Assembly (NCBI GenBank): GCA_963835085.1
Contig: CAWIED010000001.1
Location: 1,798,001 to 1,862,000 of the forward strand
Source of the DNA: JBDIAG01 sp963835085
GTDB lineage: Bacteria > Actinomycetota > Actinomycetes > Actinomycetales > CAWJMD01
Length of the DNA: 64,000 bases
Direction: 5' to 3'
The notes under the pieces are model-generated. The model saw nothing but the letters and a program-made list of their open reading frames with translations, did not search any database and was not told the DNA's origin. Shown piece after piece: positions 46,445 to 54,354 of this stretch (position 1 is the first letter of the stretch; every line of letters starts with the position of its first letter). Position numbers and translations under genes: made by a program.

Positions 46445-46535
46445 TGTCCGGAATCCGGCGCCAGCGCTGGCCGATGACGGTCGCCCGAGCACAAAACCCC
46501 AGCCCGCGGCAGCAAAGCGAGCCGGATTCCGGACA
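46445..46535 (-). repeat. Long inverted repeat family B, copy 2
   Basis: Perfect 15-bp arms tgtccggaatccggc / gccggattccggaca. Read on the minus strand it aligns through the interior with copy 1 at 21590-21682, so the two copies are in opposite orientation. Confidence 0.85.
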
Positions 46536-46671
46536 TCCAAGCGCCGGGAGCAGCAACCGACCACCCGGCGACCGCCCCTGACCGCGCGGACGCGTCGGGT
46601 GGTTTGGCTGGCTCACCCCCAGCTGTGCCCGACCAGGCTGCTCCTGCCGGGATAGACCCGAGCCAGTGTCG

Positions 46672-46752
46672 CGCGTCCACCTGTCACGTTCTTCGCCCAG
46701 CTGTGGCCAGCTTGGTGACACTCCAGCGAACAACGTCACAGTTCAACGACCT
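46672..46752 (+). repeat. Inverted-repeat element family C, copy 2
   Basis: Same 81-base length as copy 1 at 30497-30577 and the same order of blocks: cgcgtccac, tgtcacgttcttcgccca, cttggtgacac, gaacaacgt-acagt and acgacct. Confidence 0.8.
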
Positions 46753-46931
46753 AGCGCGGAACGGCATGCCCGGACCAGCACCCCACGCAGACACCCGACC
46801 CGTTGGAATAGCTCATCCAGCCAAGGGGGCCCGTCCTACGAGGTGGGCCTGCGACTACGCACCCTGCGTGAGGGCTCTCACGCGTGCCGGATTTCCTTCC
46901 CGGGTCGAGAACAGGCACCGTTAGTCATGTC

Positions 46932-48041
46932 ATGAATCTCAGCGTCCTCGCCATCGCCGCCCCCCTTCTGGCCCCCTCCTCCACAGGCACTCCATCCGTC
47001 CCGGTCATCACCGCCACCCCGATGGCCGAAGCCCACCAGGCGTGCGAGACCGGGTCAGCACTGTGCCAGGTGGTGACGTCGACCACCGGCAGCAGCACCA
47101 TCGGCGCCTGGACCGAGCTGCTCGTGGGCCTGCCGCTGAGGATTCTGCTCATCGTGCTCGTCGCGGTGGTGTTGCGCTGGCTGTTGCACAAGCTCATCCG
47201 GCGCATCGTGGAGCAGGTCGCCTCAGGCGGGGGCACCCGGAACGTCGACAGCGAAGACCGGGTCGGCAGCTGGCTCGGCCGGCGGGCAAGCTCGGTGTTC
47301 GACGCCTCCCCCCTGGCATATCAGCGCAGAGCCCAACGAGCCCGAACGATCGGCACGGTGCTGCGCAGCGGCACCACTGGGACCATTTTTGTCGTCACCG
47401 TTCTCATGGTGCTGTCCGAGCTCGGGCTGAACATCGCGCCGTTGCTGGCCAGTGCCGGAATCGTCGGGATGGCAATCGGTTTCGGCGCCCAATCGCTGGT
47501 CAAAGACTTCCTGTCCGGGATGTTCATGATCATGGAAGACCAGTACGGCGTGGGCGACGCGGTCAACCTGGGAGCCGCCGTCGGCACGGTTGAATCGGTG
47601 GGTCTGCGGGTGACCCAGGTGCGCGACGTAGGCGGAACACTCTGGTACGTACCCAACGGCCAGATCACACAGGTCGGCAACATGTCACAGGGGTGGTCGC
47701 GCGCCGTCGTCGACATCACCGTGGGCTACGGCACCGATTTGTCGAGCGCCACCAAGGTGATGTTGCAGCAGGCCGACGAACTGGCCGCCGACCCCGAGTG
47801 GAAGGACCTGATCGTAGAACCGCCCGAGGTGTGGGGCGTGGAGCAGATGTCCAACGTCGGGGTGGTGCTGAGGGTCGTGGCCAAGACGGCGCCCACTCAA
47901 CACGTCAAGGTCGCCCGGGAGCTGCGCCGGCGGATCACCGCCGCCTTCAAGGCCGACGGCATCGCCTTCCCGTTCAACGGCGCCCCGCCGAGCAGCGCGA
48001 AGATCGCCGGGGCCATCGAGCCCCCCACCAAAACCAGTTGA
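46932..48041 (+). CDS. Small-conductance mechanosensitive channel (MscS family)
   Basis: 369 residues. After an N-terminal hydrophobic stretch there are three membrane segments (LLVGLPLRILLIVLVAVVL, IFVVTVLMVLSELGLNI, and the pore helix LLASAGIVGMAIGFGAQSLVKDFLSGMFM rich in Ala/Gly), then the MscS beta domain (YGVGDAVNLG, GTVESVGLRVTQVRD, WYVPNGQI) and the C-terminal alpha/beta domain. It releases solutes under osmotic downshock. ATG 46932 (MNLSVLAIAAPLLAPSS) is preferred over the frame start at 46884. Confidence 0.92.
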   Translation: MNLSVLAIAAPLLAPSSTGTPSVPVITATPMAEAHQACETGSALCQVVTSTTGSSTIGAWTELLVGLPLRILLIVLVAVVLRWLLHKLIRRIVEQVASGGGTRNVDSEDRVGSWLGRRASSVFDASPLAYQRRAQRARTIGTVLRSGTTGTIFVVTVLMVLSELGLNIAPLLASAGIVGMAIGFGAQSLVKDFLSGMFMIMEDQYGVGDAVNLGAAVGTVESVGLRVTQVRDVGGTLWYVPNGQITQVGNMSQGWSRAVVDITVGYGTDLSSATKVMLQQADELAADPEWKDLIVEPPEVWGVEQMSNVGVVLRVVAKTAPTQHVKVARELRRRITAAFKADGIAFPFNGAPPSSAKIAGAIEPPTKTS

Positions 48042-48078
48042 GCTGCAGCCGGTCGGGCATAGCGTCCGACCGGCCGAC

Positions 48079-49026
48079 GTGATTGCGGCCACGAACCCAG
48101 ATTGGGTATTGCCAACCCGGAATCGCCACCGGGTCGCCGTCGTTGGCATCAACGTGAGCCGCCTGCGTTCTGACGCCTACGCCGACCATCTCTCCCGAGC
48201 CGTGCCGCTGAGCACCAACCAACGTCAATGGAGCCCGGAGGAGGGCACGCTTCCCGCCCTGTACTTCGGGCATGGCGCTCCCCCCTTGCTCGATGACGCC
48301 CTCTGGCTCGGCCAGCTCTTCGACTGGGCCGCCGCCCTGCCCAAGCCCAAGGCCGTGCTCATCGTCAGTGCGCACTGGGAGGCCGCCCCGTTGTCGCTGT
48401 CTGCCAGCGCCCAGGGCACCCCGCTCGTCTACGACTTCGGCGGCTTCGAGCAGCGTTTCTACGAGATCCAGTACCCCACGCCCGACGCAGCCTGGCTCGC
48501 CCGCCAGGTGGCCGCCCTCATGCCCGACACCGAACCCGTGCATCAGCACGCCTCCCGTGGGCTCGACCACGGGGCCTTCGTGCCACTGATGGCCATGTAC
48601 CCCCTGGGTGATGTGCCGGTGCTGCAACTGAGCATGCCGACGCACGACCCTGCCAGGCTGATGCAGATCGGTGCCCGGCTGCGCCCTCTGCGCGAGCAGG
48701 GCGTCCTCATCATGGGCTCGGGCTTCCTCACCCACGGGTTGCCCTTCCTCTCCCGTGAGCACTGGACCGATCCGGACGCCGTCGCGCCCGGCTGGTCGAT
48801 CGAGTTCGATGCCTGGGCCGGCGAACTGCTCGATGCCGGCAACATCGACGAGTTGATGCGCTACCAGACGCAAGCCCCCGGCATGCCCTATGCCCACCCC
48901 AGCGTGGAACACCTCTCGCCGCTCTTCGTCACCCTTGGCGCCGCCACCGATCCCGAGCGTCCGGTCACCGAGGTCATCGACGGGTTCTGGATGGGCCTGT
49001 CGAAACGGTCTGTCCAGGTGGCCTGA
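48079..49026 (+). CDS. LigB-type extradiol dioxygenase (4,5-DOPA dioxygenase family)
   Basis: 315 residues by the longest frame. YFGHGAPPLLDD, VSAHWE, YDFGGFEQRFYEIQYPTP, GLDHGAFVPLMAMYP and MGSGFLTHGLP are the conserved blocks, giving the non-haem metal-binding His residues. The physiological substrate is unknown. GTG 48079 opens the frame, but the first 50 residues look little like the family; GTG 48154 is a possible start and the true one could be later. Lies 37 bases after mscS and may share its transcript. Confidence 0.85.
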   Translation: MIAATNPDWVLPTRNRHRVAVVGINVSRLRSDAYADHLSRAVPLSTNQRQWSPEEGTLPALYFGHGAPPLLDDALWLGQLFDWAAALPKPKAVLIVSAHWEAAPLSLSASAQGTPLVYDFGGFEQRFYEIQYPTPDAAWLARQVAALMPDTEPVHQHASRGLDHGAFVPLMAMYPLGDVPVLQLSMPTHDPARLMQIGARLRPLREQGVLIMGSGFLTHGLPFLSREHWTDPDAVAPGWSIEFDAWAGELLDAGNIDELMRYQTQAPGMPYAHPSVEHLSPLFVTLGAATDPERPVTEVIDGFWMGLSKRSVQVA

Positions 49027-49276
49027 GTCGGGCACAACATTGTGAAGGCGACTAACGGTCTAAAGCCTTAGGTCGTTTAGTGTTCACCCGTCAGGTGAAG
49101 AACTCTGTCGAGATTCTCATCCCACAGACCTACGCTTCCGTCTCACCGCGACGACAACATGACGGAATGGTCATTCCCCAGGCTACAGACCCGTCGCGGC
49201 GCAGCGACTCGGCATGCCCGGCCTTGTCGCCCGACGATCGTCACGACCGCGGCCGCCATCATGGCTCTCCGTCTGA

Positions 49277-49603
49277 GGGCCGCCACGGCACGCGGCAATC
49301 GTCGTAAGCGGACTGCGCATCGCGGCTAATGGGCATGGATCGCTCGACCCGGTAGCCCTCGGGCTGATTCCGCTCGCGTACGCCGCCGGACGGCTCGGCT
49401 GGTGGGCGGAACGGCTCGCGCCAGCCGACCGCGTCGAACTGGCCGCGTTCGTCCCCGGGCTGTGGCGGGGACTCGTCCTCTGCGGCGGCGCCCCCGGGTT
49501 GGCGGCCCTCGCGTTCCTGATCGCCGGCCAGCCCCTGGCGATCGCCGTCATCGGTGGCGCCGCGTTCGTCTCGCTCACCTTGCTGCTGCTCTGCGACCGA
49601 TAG
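49277..49603 (+). pseudogene. Remnant of a small membrane protein gene
   Basis: After a stop at 49274-49276 this frame reads AAIVVSGLRIAANGHGSLDPVALGLIPLAY, then GWWAERLAPADRVELAAFVP and two strongly hydrophobic segments ending LTLLLLCDR. There is no ATG, GTG or TTG before the last third. In the frame one step over, just upstream, TIVTTAAAIMALRLRAA also looks like a membrane segment, so a frameshift near 49290 could have broken a gene. Family not recognised. The rest of 49027-49634 is AT-richer on the left (imperfect hairpin near 49050-49079) and otherwise empty. Confidence 0.35.
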
Positions 49604-49634
49604 CGCCCGGGCATCCAGCCGTCGGCGCAGGGGC

Positions 49635-50894
49635 CTATCGGCCCTCGGTTTCACCCCGACCCGTGGCACCCAGCCAATCCCGGGCGGCAGCATGCAGCGC
49701 TCGGATGCCGATCGCCAGGGTGGGATCGATGACCGGTGCGTAGAACGGCGAGTGATTCGACGGAAGCTCGCCGACGACCCGGATGATATCGGCGATATCC
49801 GATGCGCCGGCGAACGCGGCAGGATCAGCGCCGCCCAGGATCCAGTACACGCACGGTGCATCCGCCGCCAAGGCGAGCAGGCCTACGTCCTCGCTACCCG
49901 TGATCACTCCGGGGTCGACGACCATCACCTCCGGAAGATCGGTCGCGAACACCGCGATCGCGCGCTCGACGCCCGCGGCGTCGTTGACGACGGCCGGGAA
50001 GCTGTGCACCCGCTCGACCTCCGGCTCCCGCTCTGCTCCCGCCGCGATCGCCTCGCCGCGCACGATCCGCTCGATCGCCGCGAGAACGTTGTCACGCACC
50101 TTGGCCTCGAACGTGCGAATGCTGAGCGCCAGCTCGGCGTGGGCGGGGATGATGTTCGGCGCGCTGCCGGCGTGGAAGGAGCCAACCGTGACGACCGCGG
50201 TGTCCGTCGCCGCGATCTCCCGGGAGACCACCGTCTGTAACCGGGTCACGATCGAAGCCCCGAGCACGACAGGGTCGACGGTCGTCTCGGGCCGCGAGCC
50301 GTGGCCGCCCTTGCCGTGGACCGTGATCTTGAGTGTGTCGGCCGCCGAGAATGCGGGTCCCGAGCGCAGGCCAATGGCGCCGGCCAGCAGGGGGCCTACG
50401 TGCTGGCCCAGCACCACGACCGGGCGTCCGAAGCGCTCGATCAGGCCGTCGTCGATCATCGCCTGGGCCCCGGTGCCCTGCTCCTCGGCGGGTTGGAACA
50501 CGAGAATGAGGCGGCCCTGCCACCCGTCGTCGGACGCGAGCGCCGCCGCGGCACCCAGGAGTGCCGTCGTGTGCATGTCGTGGCCGCACGCGTGCATGAC
50601 GCCGACCTCGGCGCCGTCCAGCTGGGCGGTCGATGTGCTGGCGTACGGCAGTCCGGTCTCCTCGGTGACCGGCAGGGCGTCCATGTCGGCTCGCAGCATG
50701 ACGATGGGCCCGTTGCCGCGGTGGAGGACGCCGACGACGCCGGTTCAGCCAACACCCTCCGTCACGTCGTATCCGCTCGCCTGCAACCGTTCCGCGACGA
50801 TTCCGGCGGTGCGGTGTTCGGCGAAGCTCAGCTCCGGATGCGCATGCAGATCGCGATAGACCGCCGCGAGATCCTGATCGGTCGACGTAGACAT
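49635..50894 (-). pseudogene. M20-family amidohydrolase (hippurate hydrolase-like) with one in-frame stop
   Basis: Full-length gene of 420 codons from ATG 50894 (MSTSTDQDLAAVYRDLHAHPELSF). Codon 50, at 50747-50745, is TGA inside GVG-stop-TGVVGVL, where the family normally has Gly; GGA to TGA is a single change. The frame then continues without fault through MLRADMDALPVTEETGLPY, the metal site HACGHDMHT, PAEEQGTGAQ, GKGGHGS, and GSEDV. ATG 50699 could restart translation but would lack the first 65 residues. Genuine pseudogene or sequencing error cannot be told apart here. Confidence 0.85.
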
Positions 50895-51130
50895 GTGCGT
50901 CCTTCCTGATGTGCAGCGTTCATGTCACATCCTCGCAGGCACGACAGTTCGGAAGAGAGATACGCACCGAATCTCCGACTCAAGGCCGAGCCGCGATTCT
51001 GATCCTCCCCCCAATCTGACTCGATTCAATTCTGAAGCAATTCGAGATATGGCCCTGAATTTATATGGTGCACCAGGAGCGGAGCGTCGTGCCAATCTGC
51101 TTTCCATAAGAAGCATCCCGCTCACTTCGG
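50895..51130. other. AT-richer intergenic stretch
   Basis: From about 51000 to 51130 base composition drops well below the flanks (for example gattcaattctgaagcaattcg, and ctgaatttatatgg). No gene with a start site is seen. It could be foreign sequence left by an insertion; I found no inverted repeats that define its ends. Confidence 0.4.
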
Positions 51131-53170
51131 TCAACTATGGTGGTGAACTTCGACGAGCGTTGGCAGCCCCGGCGTCCACTTCGACTCCACCAGCATCGCC
51201 GAGGCGAGCCACTGTTCGGGTATGCCCATCCCCTCCACCAAGGCCAGGGCATCAGGCCTGAGCTCGGCACACAGCGCATTGATCTGCGAAGTGAGCAGCT
51301 TCGCGCGTGAGGCAGAGAGCCGATTGTGGGCCTGGAACCAGCCGGCGTCGGCCTCCAGGCTCGACAGGGCGTAGAGATCGCAGAGCCGGTCGAGCACCGC
51401 GCGAACGTCGGCGTCGGCGCAAGAGCTGATGCCGGCCACGAACGACTCCAGCACCACCCGATCGAGATGCGTTCTGGCCGCGAACAGCACATGGTCCTGC
51501 GCCGCGTTGAACACGGCAAACGAGTCACTGCCCCGGCCGCCACCGCGCAGCCGGGCGGCCAGCGTCGCGAGCACATGCTCTTCGCGGTCGGCGAACATCG
51601 ACAGCTGCCAACCCCGGTCGAGAACGGTCGTGAGCTCGTCCCGACCTCCGGCGGCGCCGACGAGTCGGTTGATCAACGGTCGCGCCGCCGTCCACTCCAC
51701 CACGCGTCCGCCGAAGGACCTGGCAGCGAACTCGACCATGCCGCGCATGTCGAGGTCGCCGAACATCTCCTTGTAGTTGCTGAGCAGCCCCTTGGCCACC
51801 AGTTGCAGCAGCACGGTGTTGTCGCCCTCGAACGTGGCGAACACGTCGGCATCGGCGCGCAGCACCGTCAAGCCGTTCTCGGCCAGATAGCCCGCGCCGC
51901 CGCAGGCCTCCCGGCACAGCTGGATGGTGTCGTTGGCGAACCGCGTGACCACGGCCTTGAGGCCGGCCGCTCGGGTCTCCAGCTCACGCTGAGCCTCCTG
52001 ATCCTTCTCGGCCAGCTCGTGCAGGTCTTGGAGCCGCTCCACCAGATCGTTGAGCGCGAAGCTGAACGCATAACTGCACGCGACGGCGGGCAACAGCTTC
52101 CGCTGGTGCGCCCGGTAGTCCAGAAGCAACACGTCACCAGGCCTACCGGGTGCGGCGAATTGGCGACGCCGCAGCGCATAGCGGGTGGCGATCGACAGTG
52201 CTTTGCGCGCTGCCACGCCCGCGCCGGCAGAGACACAGATGCGTCCGCGCACCAGCGTGCCGAGCATCGTGAAGAACCGCGCATTCTTGTTCGCGATCGG
52301 GCTTTCGTACTGCCCTTCTGCGGTGATGCCGCCGTACCTGTCGAGCAACATCCGACGCTGAACCCGGACGTGTTCAAAGCTGAGCGTTCCGTTGTCGACT
52401 CCGGCAAGGCCGCCCTTGACTCCGTCGTCGCCCGTCGTCACGCCCGGCAGCGGACGGCCGACGGCGTCGCGGATCGGCACCAGGCAGGCATGCACCCCGT
52501 GGTGCTCCCCTGCGACGAAGAGCTGGCCGTAGACCACTGCGAGGCAGGCGTCGTCGGCAGCGGCGCCGATGTAGTTCTTGGTGGCCGACTCCGTGGGAGA
52601 GTGCACGACGATCTCGTCAGTCTGCTCGTCGTAGGTCAAGGTGGTCTCCAGCGATGCGACGTCGCTGCCGTGCCCGAACTCGGTCATGGCGTAGCAGCCG
52701 ACGACGTTGAGTTCGATGATCTCGCGCAGGTACCGCTCGTGATGCCAATCGGTGCCCAGACTCGTGACCGCACCGCCGAACAGACCGAAGTGCACTCCGG
52801 ACTTGATGGTCACCGACAGATCGCCGTGAGCGCACATCTCGAAGTCGACGACCGAACGCCCCATGTCGTCGAGCCCGCCGTATTCGACGGGAAAGCCGCT
52901 GCCGGCCAAGCCGAAGCCGCTCAGTTCGCGCACGGTCGCCATCGTCCAGGCCCGGGCCTCGGCCATCGTCTGAGCCGGGTCTCGAACCATGAGCCGGCGC
53001 GGAATGGCCGCCCGGGCCAACTGCCTGGCAGGGCCGTAACGGCCCCCGCACGCGGTGCGCAGCCCCTGCCCCAGGGCGGTGAGCGACTCCTCGGACTCCG
53101 GTTCCGCAGAGGTCGCCTCGACGGAAGCGACAGTGGGCAGCTCTACGTCTGTGCGGGGCCGAGTAGTCAC
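51131..53170 (-). CDS. Acyl-CoA oxidase/dehydrogenase (ACOX-like, long form)
   Basis: 679 residues, nearly twice a standard acyl-CoA dehydrogenase. FAD-binding blocks CYAMTEFGHGSDVASLETT and PTESATKNYIG, FEHVRVQRRMLLDRYG, YALRRRQF, and the catalytic-Glu region VFATFEGDNTVLLQ, followed by an extra C-terminal domain of about 220 residues, are those of peroxisomal-type acyl-CoA oxidases. It introduces the trans-2 double bond in fatty acyl-CoA. GTG 53170 has TAGCCT 6 bases upstream, so a leaderless start, with a palindrome across the -35 position. Confidence 0.9.
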   Translation of the reverse strand: MTTRPRTDVELPTVASVEATSAEPESEESLTALGQGLRTACGGRYGPARQLARAAIPRRLMVRDPAQTMAEARAWTMATVRELSGFGLAGSGFPVEYGGLDDMGRSVVDFEMCAHGDLSVTIKSGVHFGLFGGAVTSLGTDWHHERYLREIIELNVVGCYAMTEFGHGSDVASLETTLTYDEQTDEIVVHSPTESATKNYIGAAADDACLAVVYGQLFVAGEHHGVHACLVPIRDAVGRPLPGVTTGDDGVKGGLAGVDNGTLSFEHVRVQRRMLLDRYGGITAEGQYESPIANKNARFFTMLGTLVRGRICVSAGAGVAARKALSIATRYALRRRQFAAPGRPGDVLLLDYRAHQRKLLPAVACSYAFSFALNDLVERLQDLHELAEKDQEAQRELETRAAGLKAVVTRFANDTIQLCREACGGAGYLAENGLTVLRADADVFATFEGDNTVLLQLVAKGLLSNYKEMFGDLDMRGMVEFAARSFGGRVVEWTAARPLINRLVGAAGGRDELTTVLDRGWQLSMFADREEHVLATLAARLRGGGRGSDSFAVFNAAQDHVLFAARTHLDRVVLESFVAGISSCADADVRAVLDRLCDLYALSSLEADAGWFQAHNRLSASRAKLLTSQINALCAELRPDALALVEGMGIPEQWLASAMLVESKWTPGLPTLVEVHHHS

Positions 53171-53176
53171 CCGTCC

Positions 53177-53208
53177 AGGCTACCCGCGAAAAGTTACTGC
53201 TCAGTAAC
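53177..53208 (-). promoter_or_regulatory. Promoter and palindromic operator of the acyl-CoA oxidase gene
   Basis: TAGCCT (53182-53177) lies 6 bases before GTG 53170. The perfect inverted repeat GTTACTG-AG-CAGTAAC (53208-53193) covers the -35 position, 10 bases upstream of the -10, where a repressor would block RNA polymerase. Palindromes of this size and spacing are typical of TetR-family operators, which often control acyl-CoA dehydrogenase genes. The site overlaps the dinB2 stop codon. Confidence 0.55.
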
Positions 53209-54244
53209 CACCGTCCGGCGGCACCATCTCGGCGCGCACGCCGAGCAGGCGCACCGGCCGATCGTCGCCCAGAGCCAGGAACAGCTGCAGCGCCGTTTCG
53301 GCGATGACCGTTGCCTCGTATGTCGGTTCGGCCAGCTTCCGCACCTTGGTGAACGTGAAGAACGGTTTGAACCGTGCCTTCAGATGCACCCGCGCGGCCG
53401 GGCGGCCCTCGACGCGAAGGTCGGCCACCACGCGCTCGGCGAGCTCGCGCAATGCCCGCGCCACCTCGTCCGACCCCACGAGATCAGTTTGGTAGGTCGT
53501 CTCCCGACCATGCGCTCGAGGCACCCAGGGGGTGTCGTCAGGCTGAGACCGGCCTTCCCCACGTCCCAACCTGGACAGCTGCTGCCCGCTCGACGGACCG
53601 AAGGCCGCTACCAGCTCGTCGACCGAGGTGGTTGCGAGCTGGTGGACGGTCTCGATCCCGAGGTCTGCCAAGCGCGCCCCGATGCGATTGCCGATGCCCC
53701 ACAACGCGGTGGTAGGGCGCTGGCCCATCACGTCCATCCAGTTGTCGCGGGTGAGGCGGAATCTGCCGCGAGGCTTCCCGAACCCGGTGGCGATCTTGGC
53801 GCGTACGAGCGTGTCGCCGATGCCCACGCTGCACTGCAGTCCGGTGGCCTCGAGTACCGCGTCTTGCAGGTGGGCAGCGACGCCTTCCGGGTCGGCCGTG
53901 CGCACGCCGACGAAGGCTTCGTCCCAACCCAGCACCTCCACCACGGCGTCGGGTACCGCACGCAGGGTACGCATCACCTCGGCAGAGGCGGCTTCATAGA
54001 CCGGGAAATCGACCGGCAGGAAGACGGCATCGGGGCAGCGTCGCGCGGCCAGCTTCAGCGGGATGCCGGACCGGACCCCGAACTCCCGCGCCTCGTAGGA
54101 GGCGGTGGACACCACCGCACGCTCACTCGGATCGCCACGGCCGCCGACCACCACGGGCCGGCCGATCAGGTCGGGGCGACGCAGCAACTCGACAGCCACC
54201 AAGAACTGATCCAGGTCGACGTGCAGCACCCACGATGTGGTCAC
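53201..54244 (-). CDS. dinB2: Y-family DNA polymerase IV, DinB2 type
   Basis: 347 residues. Catalytic acidic residues Asp10/Asp12 region HVDLDQFLVAVELLRRPDL and GWDEAFVGV, finger motif VVSTASYEAREFGVRSGIPL, helix-hairpin-helix LWGIGNRIGARLADLGIET, and a little-finger domain. The steric-gate position that is Phe or Tyr in standard Pol IV is Leu15 here, as in mycobacterial DinB2 (Leu14), which is known to insert ribonucleotides. It lacks a C-terminal beta-clamp-binding tail that I can recognise. GTG start at 54244, divergent from the monooxygenase gene. Confidence 0.92.
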   Translation of the reverse strand: MTTSWVLHVDLDQFLVAVELLRRPDLIGRPVVVGGRGDPSERAVVSTASYEAREFGVRSGIPLKLAARRCPDAVFLPVDFPVYEAASAEVMRTLRAVPDAVVEVLGWDEAFVGVRTADPEGVAAHLQDAVLEATGLQCSVGIGDTLVRAKIATGFGKPRGRFRLTRDNWMDVMGQRPTTALWGIGNRIGARLADLGIETVHQLATTSVDELVAAFGPSSGQQLSRLGRGEGRSQPDDTPWVPRAHGRETTYQTDLVGSDEVARALRELAERVVADLRVEGRPAARVHLKARFKPFFTFTKVRKLAEPTYEATVIAETALQLFLALGDDRPVRLLGVRAEMVPPDGGY

Positions 54245-54354
54245 ACTCGATCATCGTGCATGGGCGCGAAGCTCTGTCCAGTCGCGCAACGTCAAACCGT
54301 GGACCCTCGTCCGCGAGCCCGCAAAGATCGCACGCGTTCAAGGAGCGCACACTG

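Larger units (their letters stand above)
46321..46816. repeat. Repeat-built block between the S9 peptidase gene and mscS
   Basis: This gap holds family B copy 2, family C copy 2 and, at 46804-46815, tggaatagctca, one base different from the right terminal repeat of the 21533-21801 element. At the left edge tgatctagtcaa (overlapping the peptidase stop) resembles that element's left repeat tgatctattcca at 9 of 12 positions. No coding sequence is credible. The short remainder up to mscS shows nothing. Confidence 0.45.

Noticed and set aside
49183..49861. Minus-strand frames over the amidohydrolase 3' end
   Set aside because: Arg/Pro/Ser-rich shadows without start signals; the plus-strand membrane-like remnant is better supported.
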